A stretch of DNA of 64,000 bases from JAANXG01 sp963731035 (GTDB lineage Bacteria > Pseudomonadota > Gammaproteobacteria > Arenicellales > JAANXG01), in assembly GCA_963731035.1 (NCBI GenBank), contig CAVSUY010000022.1, positions 434,001 to 498,000 of the forward strand, given 5' to 3'. Below, piece by piece: positions 14,214 to 22,570 of the stretch. Every line of letters begins with the position of its first letter. Position 1 is the stretch's first letter. The position numbers were made by a program, and so were the translations under genes. The notes under the pieces are model-generated. The model was not told where the DNA came from, made no database searches, and saw only the letters and a program-made list of their open reading frames with translations.

Positions 14214-15215
14214 ATGAGCCAGATTCCGGAAACCATGACCTGTATCGAGATCTCCGAGCCCGGCGGTCCCGAGGTTCTGCGACCCGTTGAACGGCCGGTG
14301 CCCAGGCCCGGGCCGGGCGAGGTGCTGGTACGGGTGCAGGCCGCGGGCGTCAACCGCCCCGACGTGATGCAGCGCCAGGGCATGTACCCGCCGCCGCCAG
14401 GCGCCCCGGATATCCCTGGACTGGAGATCGCGGGGATCGTGGTGGACAGGGGCCCCGGAGCCGACACACCGCGGGAGGGAGATGAAATCTGCGCACTGGT
14501 CCAGGGAGGGGGATACGCCGAATACTGTATTGCGGCCGCCCCCGTATGCCTACCGGTACCCAAGCGCCTCGATGCGATCCAAGCCGCAGGCATACCGGAG
14601 ACCTTCTTCACCGTCTGGACCAACGTCTTCGACCGTGGACACCTCCAACGCGGGGAGCGCGCGCTGGTGCACGGCGGTTCCAGCGGGATCGGAACCACCG
14701 CGATTCAGTTGATCAGAGAAGCCGGCGCCGAGGCGCTCGTCACCGCCGGCACGCGCGAGAAGTGTGATGCCTGCCTCGAGCTTGGCGCCGGGGCGGCGAT
14801 CAACTACAAGGAAAAAGACTTCGTGGCCGAGGTGGCCGCCCTGACCGATGGCGGCGGCGTCGACTTGATCCTCGACATGGTGGGCGGAGACTATTTTCCC
14901 CGGAACCTCGAATGCCTGGCGCCGGAGGGACGACTGGTACAGATCGCACTCCAGCGTGGACCCAAATCCGAGGTGAACCTGCTCAAGATCATGCTCAATC
15001 GCCTGACCGTTACCGGGTCCACACTGCGCCCGCGTAGCGTTGACGAGAAGTCCTCAATCGCCCGCGCCTTGCAGCGCGAAGTGTGGCCCCGTCTCGAAGA
15101 CGGCAGTGTCGAGCCGGTGATTCATGCGCATTTTCCTCTCGAGCGAGCCGCTGAAGCCCACCGCCTCATGGACAGCGGTGAGCACATCGGCAAGATCATC
15201 CTTACCGTCGGATAA
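14214..15215 (+). CDS. Zinc-free quinone oxidoreductase, PIG3/zeta-crystallin type
   Basis: A 333-residue member of the medium-chain dehydrogenase family without zinc ligands. The N-terminal catalytic domain reads VRVQAAGVNRPDVMQRQGMY and then PPPPGAPDIPGLEIAG, the motif of the PIG3 (TP53I3) branch. The NADPH-binding loop is VHGGSSGIGTTAIQL. Such enzymes reduce quinones with NADPH in the cytoplasm. Length is normal. The start ATG follows the AT-rich box-containing gap, the likely promoter region. It converges with the SDR gene, 21 bases away. Confidence 0.88.
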   Translation: MSQIPETMTCIEISEPGGPEVLRPVERPVPRPGPGEVLVRVQAAGVNRPDVMQRQGMYPPPPGAPDIPGLEIAGIVVDRGPGADTPREGDEICALVQGGGYAEYCIAAAPVCLPVPKRLDAIQAAGIPETFFTVWTNVFDRGHLQRGERALVHGGSSGIGTTAIQLIREAGAEALVTAGTREKCDACLELGAGAAINYKEKDFVAEVAALTDGGGVDLILDMVGGDYFPRNLECLAPEGRLVQIALQRGPKSEVNLLKIMLNRLTVTGSTLRPRSVDEKSSIARALQREVWPRLEDGSVEPVIHAHFPLERAAEAHRLMDSGEHIGKIILTVG

Positions 15216-15236
15216 GCGCCCTCCGCCCCTTCGACC

Positions 15237-15899
15237 TCACCACGGCAGGGCTTCGCCGTTGGCGTGCCTGAATGTCCCGGAGGTGGCCAGGTCCAGCTCC
15301 TCTATACGCTGCAGGATCCCTGCGGCTGCATCCGCCGGCTCGACATTGCCCGTGTGGTTCGTCATGTCGGTGTTCACATAGCCGGGATGCAGAAGAATGA
15401 TGGCAATGTCCCGGTCCTCGAGATCGCGCGCCAGCGACACGCCTGCCATGTTCACCGCCGCCTTTGACATGCGGTAGCCATAGTGACTGCCGGAGGTATT
15501 GTCCGCCACCGAACCCATGCGACTGGTAACGATGGCGACCTTGGCACCGTTCTTCAGCTTCCCGCGCAAAGTCGCGGTCACCCTGAGGGGCCCCAGGCTG
15601 TTGACCTCGAATTGCCTGCGGATAGCGTCGAAGTCCAGATCGTCCAGTGATTGCCGGGTCAGGATTCCTGCGTTGTTGATCAACACATCGATCGAAGCGT
15701 CCGGCAACCGGGCCGCCAATCGATCCACGTCTTCCTGGACCGAAACGTCGATACCCGATTCGACGCGCACGTCGAGGGCCTCCAGCTCTGCGGAGGGCTT
15801 TCGGCAAACTGCTATCACCTGATCGCCGCGTGCCGCCGCCTGCCTGGTGAGCTCCAGTCCGATCCCCCGGCTGGCGCCGGTGATTACTGTGGTGGTCAT
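15237..15899 (-). CDS. Short-chain dehydrogenase/reductase
   Basis: A 220-residue classical SDR. The dinucleotide loop is TGASRGIG, the NNAG motif is present, and the catalytic triad is Ser in VTSRMGS and Tyr-x3-Lys in YRMSKAA. HPGYVNTDMT after the active site is typical of the carbonyl-reductase-like/sniffer-type branch. Substrate unknown. The ATG beginning MTTTVITGASRG is the family start; the frame remains open far upstream without meaning. Confidence 0.88.
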   Translation of the reverse strand: MTTTVITGASRGIGLELTRQAAARGDQVIAVCRKPSAELEALDVRVESGIDVSVQEDVDRLAARLPDASIDVLINNAGILTRQSLDDLDFDAIRRQFEVNSLGPLRVTATLRGKLKNGAKVAIVTSRMGSVADNTSGSHYGYRMSKAAVNMAGVSLARDLEDRDIAIILLHPGYVNTDMTNHTGNVEPADAAAGILQRIEELDLATSGTFRHANGEALPW

Positions 15900-16064
15900 A
15901 TAGTTTCCTGGCCTGAGTTGGTGAGTGTTTCTTGAGTACCGAAACGGGATTTTGAGGTTGAAAGCCCGGTCAAAGCTCGTACCCTGATCCGGAGATTCGC
16001 GGTATGAGCTTAAATGTGCAGCCGCGGCACGCGATTTCAACCCCCGGTATTCGAGGAGAATGCT

Positions 16065-17333
16065 ATGCCAAGTCAGAAGCTGGAATTCCCCAATGATGAG
16101 GGGCATACCCTGTCCGCAGCGCTGGAGCTGCCGGATGGCGGCCATGCCTCCGCGTTCGCGGTGTTCGCACACTGCTTCACCTGCGGCGAGGATGGCGCCG
16201 CGGCGTCACGTATCGCCCGCGCCCTGGCGGCGCGCGGAATAGCCGTCCTTCGATTCGACTTCACCGGCCTCGGCAACAGCGATGGAGACTTCGCCAACAG
16301 CGATTCCTCCCCCAGCGTTGGGGACCTGGTGGCTGCAGCCGTTTTCCTGGAGAAACACTACCGTGCACCGGAACTGCTGGTCGGCCACGGCCTGGGAGGC
16401 GCCGCCGTGCTGTCCGCGGCGCACGACCTGCCGGACGTCAAGGCTATTGCCACCATCGGTGCGCCGGCGACCGCGGCTCACTTCGCACATCTGTTCGATG
16501 ACAGTATCGACGAGATCAAGAAACGCGGCACAGGGGTCGTGACCCTGGGAACGCGCAAGTTCACCATCACGTCGCGGCTGATCGAAGACCTCGAGAAGTT
16601 TGCCGACAGCGATCATATCGGGCGCCTGGGTCGCGCCCTGCTGGTGTTCCACTCGCCTATCGATCGGGTCGTATCCATCGACGAGGCGGCGAGAATCTAC
16701 CAGGCGGCGAAACACCCCAAGAGCTTCATCTCGTTGGATAAGGCGGATCACCTGCTGTCGCGAAAGGAGGACTCCGAGTATGTCGCGGCGGTGCTGGCGG
16801 TCTGGGCCAGCCGTTACCTGTCCGAGACGACGGTGACACCGACGGCGGAAAGGCAAGCCGCATTGTCGGACGGCGAGGTCCTGGTCACCGAAGAGAACGA
16901 GCAGTTTCTGCGCGGCATGTACACCCACGCCCACTACCTGCAGGCGGACGAGCCGCGCGGTAACGGCGGCACGGGTCTCGGGCCCGATCCTTACGAGTTG
17001 CTGCTGATGTCCCTCGGCGCCTGCACCTCGATGACCCTGCGCCTGTACGCCGGGCACAAGAACCTGCCCGTTAGCAACATCGAGGTCCGCCTCAGGCACG
17101 AGCGCATACACGCCCGGGACTGCGAAGACTGCGAGAGCACCGAGGGTTACGTCTCCAGGATCGAGCGACGCATTCGATACGAGGGAGCCCTGTCGGCCGA
17201 ACAGCACCGCAGGCTGATGGAGATCGCGGACAAGTGCCCGGTGCACAAAACCTTGAAGGGGGAGATACAGATCGTTACCAGTTCCGATCCGGATGCTCTC
17301 CCTGCTGGTGCAGATGAACATCCATCTGCTTGA
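16065..17333 (+). CDS. Alpha/beta-hydrolase-OsmC fusion, hydrolase nucleophile missing
   Basis: A 422-residue two-domain protein. Residues 1-260 follow the alpha/beta-hydrolase fold (FDFTGLGNSDG, later an Asp in SPIDRVVS and a His in KADHLLS), but the nucleophile elbow reads LLVGHGLGGAAV with Gly instead of Ser, so the domain is probably not a working esterase. Residues about 285-415 are an OsmC domain with both redox Cys (SLGACTSMTL and DKCPVHKTL), which reduces organic hydroperoxides. The fusion is a known architecture. A GAGGAG ribosome site supports the ATG. The 3' end overlaps the convergent mscS-type gene by 59 bases. Confidence 0.86.
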   Translation: MPSQKLEFPNDEGHTLSAALELPDGGHASAFAVFAHCFTCGEDGAAASRIARALAARGIAVLRFDFTGLGNSDGDFANSDSSPSVGDLVAAAVFLEKHYRAPELLVGHGLGGAAVLSAAHDLPDVKAIATIGAPATAAHFAHLFDDSIDEIKKRGTGVVTLGTRKFTITSRLIEDLEKFADSDHIGRLGRALLVFHSPIDRVVSIDEAARIYQAAKHPKSFISLDKADHLLSRKEDSEYVAAVLAVWASRYLSETTVTPTAERQAALSDGEVLVTEENEQFLRGMYTHAHYLQADEPRGNGGTGLGPDPYELLLMSLGACTSMTLRLYAGHKNLPVSNIEVRLRHERIHARDCEDCESTEGYVSRIERRIRYEGALSAEQHRRLMEIADKCPVHKTLKGEIQIVTSSDPDALPAGADEHPSA

Positions 17334-18117
17334 ACGGGATACTGATGCCGCGTGCATCGAAAGTCTGCTTGAGGCGTTTGGTGAGGTCGAACTTCAAGGG
17401 CCAGTAATCGGTGGCGCTGACCCATATGCGGATGGTCAGATCAACCGAACTGGCACCCAGGTTGCCCACCGCCACCATGGGTTCGGGCTCCTTCAGCGCC
17501 CGGCTCTCGGCGTCCAGGATCTCCCGGACCACACGAATCGCCAGATCGATGTCGTCGCTGTAGCCGATGCCGACCTCAAGATCCAGCCGCCGGGTTGCGT
17601 GGTACGAGTAGTTCACGACCGACTGGCCCCAGACGTTGGCGTTGGGAATGATGATCTGCTTGTTGTCCGGGGTTGCCAACTCGGTGACGAACAGGTTGAT
17701 GGATTGCACGGTGCCGGACTGGCCGGATACCTCCACGTAGTCCCCTATCTTGAACGGTCGGAATACCAACAATATGCCCCCCGCAGCGATGTTCGATAAA
17801 GTGCCCTGCATGGCGAGACCGATGGCGAGGCCCGCAGTGCTGAGAACGACAATCAGGCTGGCTGTCTGCACCCCGAACCGGTTAAGCACCGCGATGACCG
17901 TGAATACCAGCACCAGGTAGCGCGCGAGGCTGGACAGGAACGCGGTCAATGTCAGGTCCACCCTGGATGTACGGGTCAGCGCCTTGTGGGTCAACTTCTC
18001 CGTCGACTTCGACAACGACCAGCCGACCAGCAGGATCACCACGGCGCCGACTACGTTGAGCCCGTACTCGCTCAACACCGACATCAAATGTTGAAGGGTT
18101 TCTGCATCAAGATGCAT
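17275..18117 (-). CDS. MscS-type small mechanosensitive channel
   Basis: A 280-residue inner-membrane protein like E. coli MscS in length. Three spans are visible (about residues 20-38, 60-80, 87-112); the third, pore-lining helix runs LIVVLSTAGLAIGLAMQGTL and then SNIAAGGILLVFRPFKIGD, rich in Gly and Ala. The beta domain (YVEVSGQSGTVQSINLF) and the alpha/beta vestibule follow. It releases solutes when membrane tension rises on osmotic downshock. Its end overlaps the OsmC-fusion gene tail to tail. Confidence 0.9.
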   Translation of the reverse strand: MHLDAETLQHLMSVLSEYGLNVVGAVVILLVGWSLSKSTEKLTHKALTRTSRVDLTLTAFLSSLARYLVLVFTVIAVLNRFGVQTASLIVVLSTAGLAIGLAMQGTLSNIAAGGILLVFRPFKIGDYVEVSGQSGTVQSINLFVTELATPDNKQIIIPNANVWGQSVVNYSYHATRRLDLEVGIGYSDDIDLAIRVVREILDAESRALKEPEPMVAVGNLGASSVDLTIRIWVSATDYWPLKFDLTKRLKQTFDARGISIPFKQMDVHLHQQGEHPDRNW

Positions 18118-18163
18118 ATCGACTCTCCTGCTCTTATGGGGTCACGGGACGATTAAGCTGGTG

Positions 18164-18325
18164 CTAGCCCGCCGCTTCGGCGCCGGACATCATGCCCACC
18201 AGCTCCTGGTAGATTCGTGGATCGGTGGCACCTTCCGTACCGAGCACCAGAATTTCACTGGTGGGCACCAGTCCGAGCGCCTGGCGCAGACGACGTATTT
18301 CGGCGGCATCGAAGACGGGTTCCAT
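18164..18325 (-). CDS. Possible 53-residue small protein
   Basis: A short frame beginning MEPVFDAAEIRRLRQALG, followed by a hydrophobic ILVLGTEGATD and ending GMMSGAEAAG. It has the look of a compact cytoplasmic helical protein. It follows the M20 peptidase gene by about 40 bases on the same strand. The ribosome site (GGAAAA) is weak. I recognise no family; it may be a chance frame. Confidence 0.35.
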   Translation of the reverse strand: MEPVFDAAEIRRLRQALGLVPTSEILVLGTEGATDPRIYQELVGMMSGAEAAG

Positions 18326-18366
18326 TTTCGATTTTCCGTGCGGGCTCGGTTCGTGTTGGCGTGGTG

Positions 18367-19542
18367 TCAGGTCGGATTCAACACGTTCTCGACCAGCCGT
18401 ACCCATATCCCGGCTCCCAGGGGCAGGATGGCGTCGTTGAAATCGTAATCCGGACTGTGCAGACCGCAGCCCCCGGGACCTTCCCCACCGTTTCCAAGCA
18501 GCAGGTAGCAGCCCGGCTTGGCCTGGAGCATATAGCCGAAATCTTCGGAAGCCATGATGGGGTCGCTGGCGTCGTCCACGCCGTCCGCCCCCAGCACGTC
18601 GGCGGCGGCCCGCGCCAAGGCGGCCGTCTCCGCCGGCGTGTTGATGGTGGCCGCGAATTCGTGGGAGTATCGAAAGTGTCCCGACACCCCGTGTGCCCGG
18701 CAGATACCGGACACAATCCTCTCCATGGCGGATTCCAGCTGGTTCTGCACTGCCGGCAGAAATGCACGGGTGTCTCCCTTCAACGTCACCGTTCCCGGCA
18801 GGGCATTGCGCGTCCCGTCGGTCAGGAATTCCGTGACGGAAACCACTGCATTGTCGGTTGGTTTCAGCGACCTCGAAACGACGGTCTGAAGCGCGGAGAC
18901 GATCTCGGCACCGACGACGATCAGGTCGTTGGTGAGATGCGGCATCGCCGCATGGCCCCCTTTTCCCTGGAGAACTATCTCGAAGTTGTCCTCGCAGGCC
19001 ATGATCGGACCGGGCCTGACAACAGCCCTGCCGACGGCCAAGGCCGGAAGGTTGTGTATGGCATACACCGCATCCATCGGGAATCGGTCGAACAACCCGT
19101 CGTCCAGCATGGCCAGCGCACCCTTGCCGTGCTCCTCCGCGGGCTGGAAGATGAAATGAACCCGTCCATCGAAGTTGCCTTCGCGTGCCAGGTGCTCGGC
19201 GGCGCCCAACAGCATGGTGGTATGCCCGTCATGGCCGCAGGCGTGCATCTTTCCATCGTAAACCGAGTGATGCTCGAACGTGTTCCTTTCCGGAATCGAC
19301 AAGGCGTCCATGTCCGCTCGCAGGCCGATCCCGCGCCCGCCCGACCCTTTCTTCAGTACGCCTACCACGCCGGTGCCGCCGAATCCTTCATGGACCTCCA
19401 TCCCCAGCGCCTTCAGCCGCCCGGCCACCACACCGGAGGTCCGATGCTCCTCGAATCCCAGCTCCGGATGCCGGTGCAGGTCGTGCCTCACCGTCTTCAT
19501 CAAACTCGTCAGGTCTTCGCTGATTTTCTTCATGGCATGCAT
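18367..19542 (-). CDS. M20 family amidohydrolase (hippurate hydrolase/IAA-amino acid hydrolase type)
   Basis: A 391-residue metallo-amidohydrolase. Metal-site motifs are intact: LRADMDALSI, HACGHDGHTTMLLGAA and QPAEEHGKGA, with the distal His in ASEDFGYMLQAKPG context. The inserted dimerisation domain is GKGGHAAMPHLTND. Members split N-acyl amino acids. The start ATG shares a base with the stop of the M24 gene (TGATG), and AGGA lies a few bases upstream, so the two peptidases are translated as a pair. Substrate unknown. Confidence 0.88.
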   Translation of the reverse strand: MHAMKKISEDLTSLMKTVRHDLHRHPELGFEEHRTSGVVAGRLKALGMEVHEGFGGTGVVGVLKKGSGGRGIGLRADMDALSIPERNTFEHHSVYDGKMHACGHDGHTTMLLGAAEHLAREGNFDGRVHFIFQPAEEHGKGALAMLDDGLFDRFPMDAVYAIHNLPALAVGRAVVRPGPIMACEDNFEIVLQGKGGHAAMPHLTNDLIVVGAEIVSALQTVVSRSLKPTDNAVVSVTEFLTDGTRNALPGTVTLKGDTRAFLPAVQNQLESAMERIVSGICRAHGVSGHFRYSHEFAATINTPAETAALARAAADVLGADGVDDASDPIMASEDFGYMLQAKPGCYLLLGNGGEGPGGCGLHSPDYDFNDAILPLGAGIWVRLVENVLNPT

Positions 19543-20717
19543 CAATCCTGGTCTATGACGGGGATCTCGGGCCAGGCGCGCCGGCTGAGCCACTGCGCAC
19601 CGTCGGCACGCACGACGATATCTTCTTCGTGCACCATCCATTGGCCGGGAGCGAAGACCATACCGGGCTCCAGGGTCAACACCATCCCTGGTTCCAGCGG
19701 CGTATCGTCGCCCGGCATGTTCGATGGCCCCTCCGTCAGCTGCATGCCCAGCCCGTGACCCATGCGGCCGACGTCGTTGCCCTGCGCCCCGCCCGATTCC
19801 AGCACCCGCCACATCGCGCGCCACAGGTCCGAGGTGGTCGCGCCGGGCCTGGCCGCCTGGAAGCCGGCGTCGGTAGCTCGAAAGACAGTATCGTAGGCGC
19901 GGTGGGCCTCGTCGCTCACGTATCCGAAGGCGTAGTTGCGGTCGAAGTCGCAGAAGTAGCCGTCGAAGGTGGCGCCGGTGTCGATAATCATGATGTCGCC
20001 ACGTGAAGGCACGCGGTCTGTGGGGCCCATGATGATGTCGTTGTAGCTGCCGTGCCCGGAACCCCCCATTACGTACGGTGCGCTGTCAGCACCGCCGGCC
20101 AACAGGTCGATCCTGAACGCGCGACAAATATCGCGCTCGCTGTCGCCCGGGAGGATCTTCCGGGAAAGCGTCTCGAATGCATCGGACGCTATCTCGCAGG
20201 CCGCCCTGATCTTCTCGATCTCGCCCTCGGACTTGATCAAACGGATGCTCCGCAACATCCCGCCGGCATCCACGAACTGCCGGTCCGCGAGATTCTCCCT
20301 GAGTGCCAGGAAATCCGCCACCGGCATCCGCACATGGGTCTGGGCACCCATCGGCACGCCGATACGGCCGTGGCGCGACGGCAGGTCCCGGATGGTGGAT
20401 GTCAGCAATGAGATACCGTCATCCGTGGGATGGGGCGAAGACCATGTCCTTACGTCCTCCAGCCAGGTCCCGCGCATGCCGACGGCGCCGATCTCCGGTA
20501 CTACCGCAATAGGCCTGCCGTCCAGAGGCACGACGACAAACCACGGCCGCGTCGGGCTCTCCCAGAATTGGGACAGGAAGCCGGTGTAATACCGGACTTC
20601 CGCTTCCGTCATCACCAGGATCGCATCCAACCGTTCCTGGTGCATCAACCGCTGAGTTCTGGTGGTACGCAGTTCGAATTCGGTGTCCGGGAATCCCCGC
20701 CGGGGAAGTGTCGTCAT
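19542..20717 (-). CDS. M24 family (Xaa-Pro aminopeptidase/creatinase-like) metallopeptidase
   Basis: A 391-residue pita-bread-fold enzyme. An N-terminal creatinase-like domain (residues 1-155) precedes the catalytic domain. All five metal ligands are visible: Asp in IIDTGATFD, Asp in YFCDFDR, His in GHGLGMQLTEGPS, Glu in LTLEPGMVF and Glu in VHEEDIVV. Proline dipeptidases, creatinases, ectoine hydrolase and DddP all share this fold, so the substrate is open. It is the first gene of the M24-M20 pair. Confidence 0.87.
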   Translation of the reverse strand: MTTLPRRGFPDTEFELRTTRTQRLMHQERLDAILVMTEAEVRYYTGFLSQFWESPTRPWFVVVPLDGRPIAVVPEIGAVGMRGTWLEDVRTWSSPHPTDDGISLLTSTIRDLPSRHGRIGVPMGAQTHVRMPVADFLALRENLADRQFVDAGGMLRSIRLIKSEGEIEKIRAACEIASDAFETLSRKILPGDSERDICRAFRIDLLAGGADSAPYVMGGSGHGSYNDIIMGPTDRVPSRGDIMIIDTGATFDGYFCDFDRNYAFGYVSDEAHRAYDTVFRATDAGFQAARPGATTSDLWRAMWRVLESGGAQGNDVGRMGHGLGMQLTEGPSNMPGDDTPLEPGMVLTLEPGMVFAPGQWMVHEEDIVVRADGAQWLSRRAWPEIPVIDQD

Positions 20718-20820
20718 GCAGAGTCTCTAGCCTTGGAACGGCGACGATACCATGGTCCCGCCGGGCGGTTCCAAGGGCCCGCGGCGCGCCGCTCTCCGAA
20801 TGGCAATCGCCGTTGCTGAT

Positions 20821-21579
20821 TCAGGACTTGGAATCCCTGTTCGCTCTCATGGACTTGAGGTGTCTGTACATATGACGCCTCTTTCGCTGCTTGCTGATCC
20901 AGGGATAACCCGTCAGGACATTGAACCCCAGGAACGTGGCGATATACAACGCCAACAATATTCCCCTCCTGTCCCAGTCCGCCGCGACCAGGGCGTGCAT
21001 GAAATATGTGTGAATGAAGGTGGAGGGTATAAGGCCTACCGTCATGGCGGAGAGGAAAAGAGGTCTTGGAACGCCGGACAAGGCCGCGCCGAAGTTGACC
21101 ACCGGAAACGGCAAGGGCGTGAAATTCAACTGTACCAGAGGCCAGAACGCGAAACGCTTCATGCGCCTTTCTATACCCCGGATACGGTCTCCCGTGACGG
21201 CCATGACGAAATCGCGGCCCAGCAACCTGGCCAGTTCATAGCTGAGCTCCGCGCCGAGGATCAGTCCCACGGTGTTGTAGAACGCGCCCGGCCACACGCC
21301 GAACGCTGCGCCGGCGAGCAGCAGCGGCGTCGTAGGTATACCCACCGGCGAAGCCGCTATGATCAGGCCGATCACGACCAGCGGAGTCCACCAGACGGCG
21401 TGCAACGAGCCGAGAAGCTCGCGCAGCCCCCGCTCGGTGAAGTAGGCGCTTAGCGGCGTGATGAGAAGCGCCGCAAGACCCACAAGAACCAGGAGTGCGA
21501 GCAGCAGGAACTTCCACTGGCCCGCTACGAGGCCGAGCTGGCTCCGTGCCCTCTTGTCATTCAACGGGCGGCGGGACAC
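20821..21579 (-). CDS. TVP38/TMEM64 (VTT/DedA-like) membrane protein
   Basis: A 252-residue polytopic membrane protein. After a basic N-terminus and a first span (residues 23-42), the SNARE-associated/VTT domain is recognisable by GLIIAASPVGIPTTPLLLAGAAFG, split here across the motif, the GLILGAELSYELARLLGRD stretch and LNFTPLPFPVVNFGAALSG. DedA/VTT proteins are implicated in lipid flipping across the membrane. The C-terminus is strongly basic. Confidence 0.83.
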   Translation of the reverse strand: MSRRPLNDKRARSQLGLVAGQWKFLLLALLVLVGLAALLITPLSAYFTERGLRELLGSLHAVWWTPLVVIGLIIAASPVGIPTTPLLLAGAAFGVWPGAFYNTVGLILGAELSYELARLLGRDFVMAVTGDRIRGIERRMKRFAFWPLVQLNFTPLPFPVVNFGAALSGVPRPLFLSAMTVGLIPSTFIHTYFMHALVAADWDRRGILLALYIATFLGFNVLTGYPWISKQRKRRHMYRHLKSMRANRDSKS

Positions 21580-21967
21580 GGAGTGGTTTCAGCATGGTAC
21601 GCGGTGGAGACCGGGCCGGTCCCGACTCCGGTGTAGTGCCAGATCCCGGCGAACGAAGCCGTGACGACCGGTGACCGCAGTCCGACGGCGATCCCGCGAA
21701 CGGCAGATGAGGGACACCTTACGGGCAATTGTGGCCTCCGGAATAATAAAGCCCGCGATCTTACCAGACCCGCCGATCCACCAGACCCGCGGTCATGGAT
21801 CCTCCAATCCGGGCCCCTCCCCCGGGGCCGATGGCGGACGGGCCGCAAGTGAATCGGGTATAATCCTGCGGTGAAGAGACCGTTGTCTCGCAGTTACCCG
21901 AGCACACTGCGTCTCGCCGCCACCCTGGCCTGAACCGCACTCTTCCATGTTGACAATTGTTGTTCGT
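21580..21967. other. Intergenic gap with a -10-like TATAAT
   Basis: A 388-base gap between divergent genes. A consensus TATAAT lies at 21859-21864 facing the downstream gene, about 100 bases before its start, without a good -35. A GC-rich palindrome (GGGCCCCTCCCCCGGGGCC) lies near 21810. I see no RNA gene or open frame. Confidence 0.3.
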
Positions 21968-22540
21968 ATGAAACGCGTGCTTCCCGGCCGCTGGGACGAC
22001 GGCGCGCGAGTCCACCCATTCGTCTCCGTAGCGCTACTGTCGCTGATATGCGTTGCCTGCATTCGCATGCCGGCCAGGCTCGTGGAGTGGCCGGGTGACC
22101 TGCCCCCGATTTCCTACTACAGGCACATGTATCGCCAGGACAAGACCAATCAGGCGGTCGAATCGGAACAACAGTATCTGGCCTGGGTCATCCGTTTCTA
22201 CAAGGGATGGAAGCTGTATCAAGACGGCTGGCAGGCGACGGCGCGGGATATCGTCGCGGGAGTCAACGACCCGGACAGCAAGAAAAGGATCGAGACCAAG
22301 CTGGCGCACCTTGGAAAGCTGATATCGGCCGAATGGGCAAAGAAGTCGGAGAAGCGCGTCATTCGCTCCCGAGAGCTGTCGATCTGGGGACAAGCTCTGG
22401 TGAAGGCCCTGGACCGCGGCGAGGAGGAATCACTCGTGGATCAGACCACCCGCGACGTCAATGCTCTACTCGCCGGACAGCTCGATCCCCGTGACATCAC
22501 CTTGCAGCGTTATTGCGGAAACGAGGGCTGCGAGTCCTGA
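21968..22540 (+). CDS. Hypothetical exported protein
   Basis: A 190-residue protein I do not recognise. A basic N-terminus and hydrophobic segment (FVSVALLSLICVACIRMPARL) suggest a signal peptide or lipoprotein signal ending near VAC, or a single anchor. The mature part is helical and basic, with many Lys/Arg and a Trp-rich stretch (YLAWVIRFYKGWKLYQDGW). Two Cys close the chain (RYCGNEGCES). It converges on the c-di-GMP gene. Start chosen at the second ATG; 21947 is possible. Confidence 0.6.
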   Translation: MKRVLPGRWDDGARVHPFVSVALLSLICVACIRMPARLVEWPGDLPPISYYRHMYRQDKTNQAVESEQQYLAWVIRFYKGWKLYQDGWQATARDIVAGVNDPDSKKRIETKLAHLGKLISAEWAKKSEKRVIRSRELSIWGQALVKALDRGEEESLVDQTTRDVNALLAGQLDPRDITLQRYCGNEGCES

Positions 22541-22570
22541 GGAACTCCGGTTCCCGGCTCGCGGCGCGCG

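Noticed and set aside
18367..20717. Ectoine degradation genes doeA/doeB
   Set aside because: The M24 protein could fit DoeA, but DoeB is not an M20 peptidase, and no other ectoine genes lie near.
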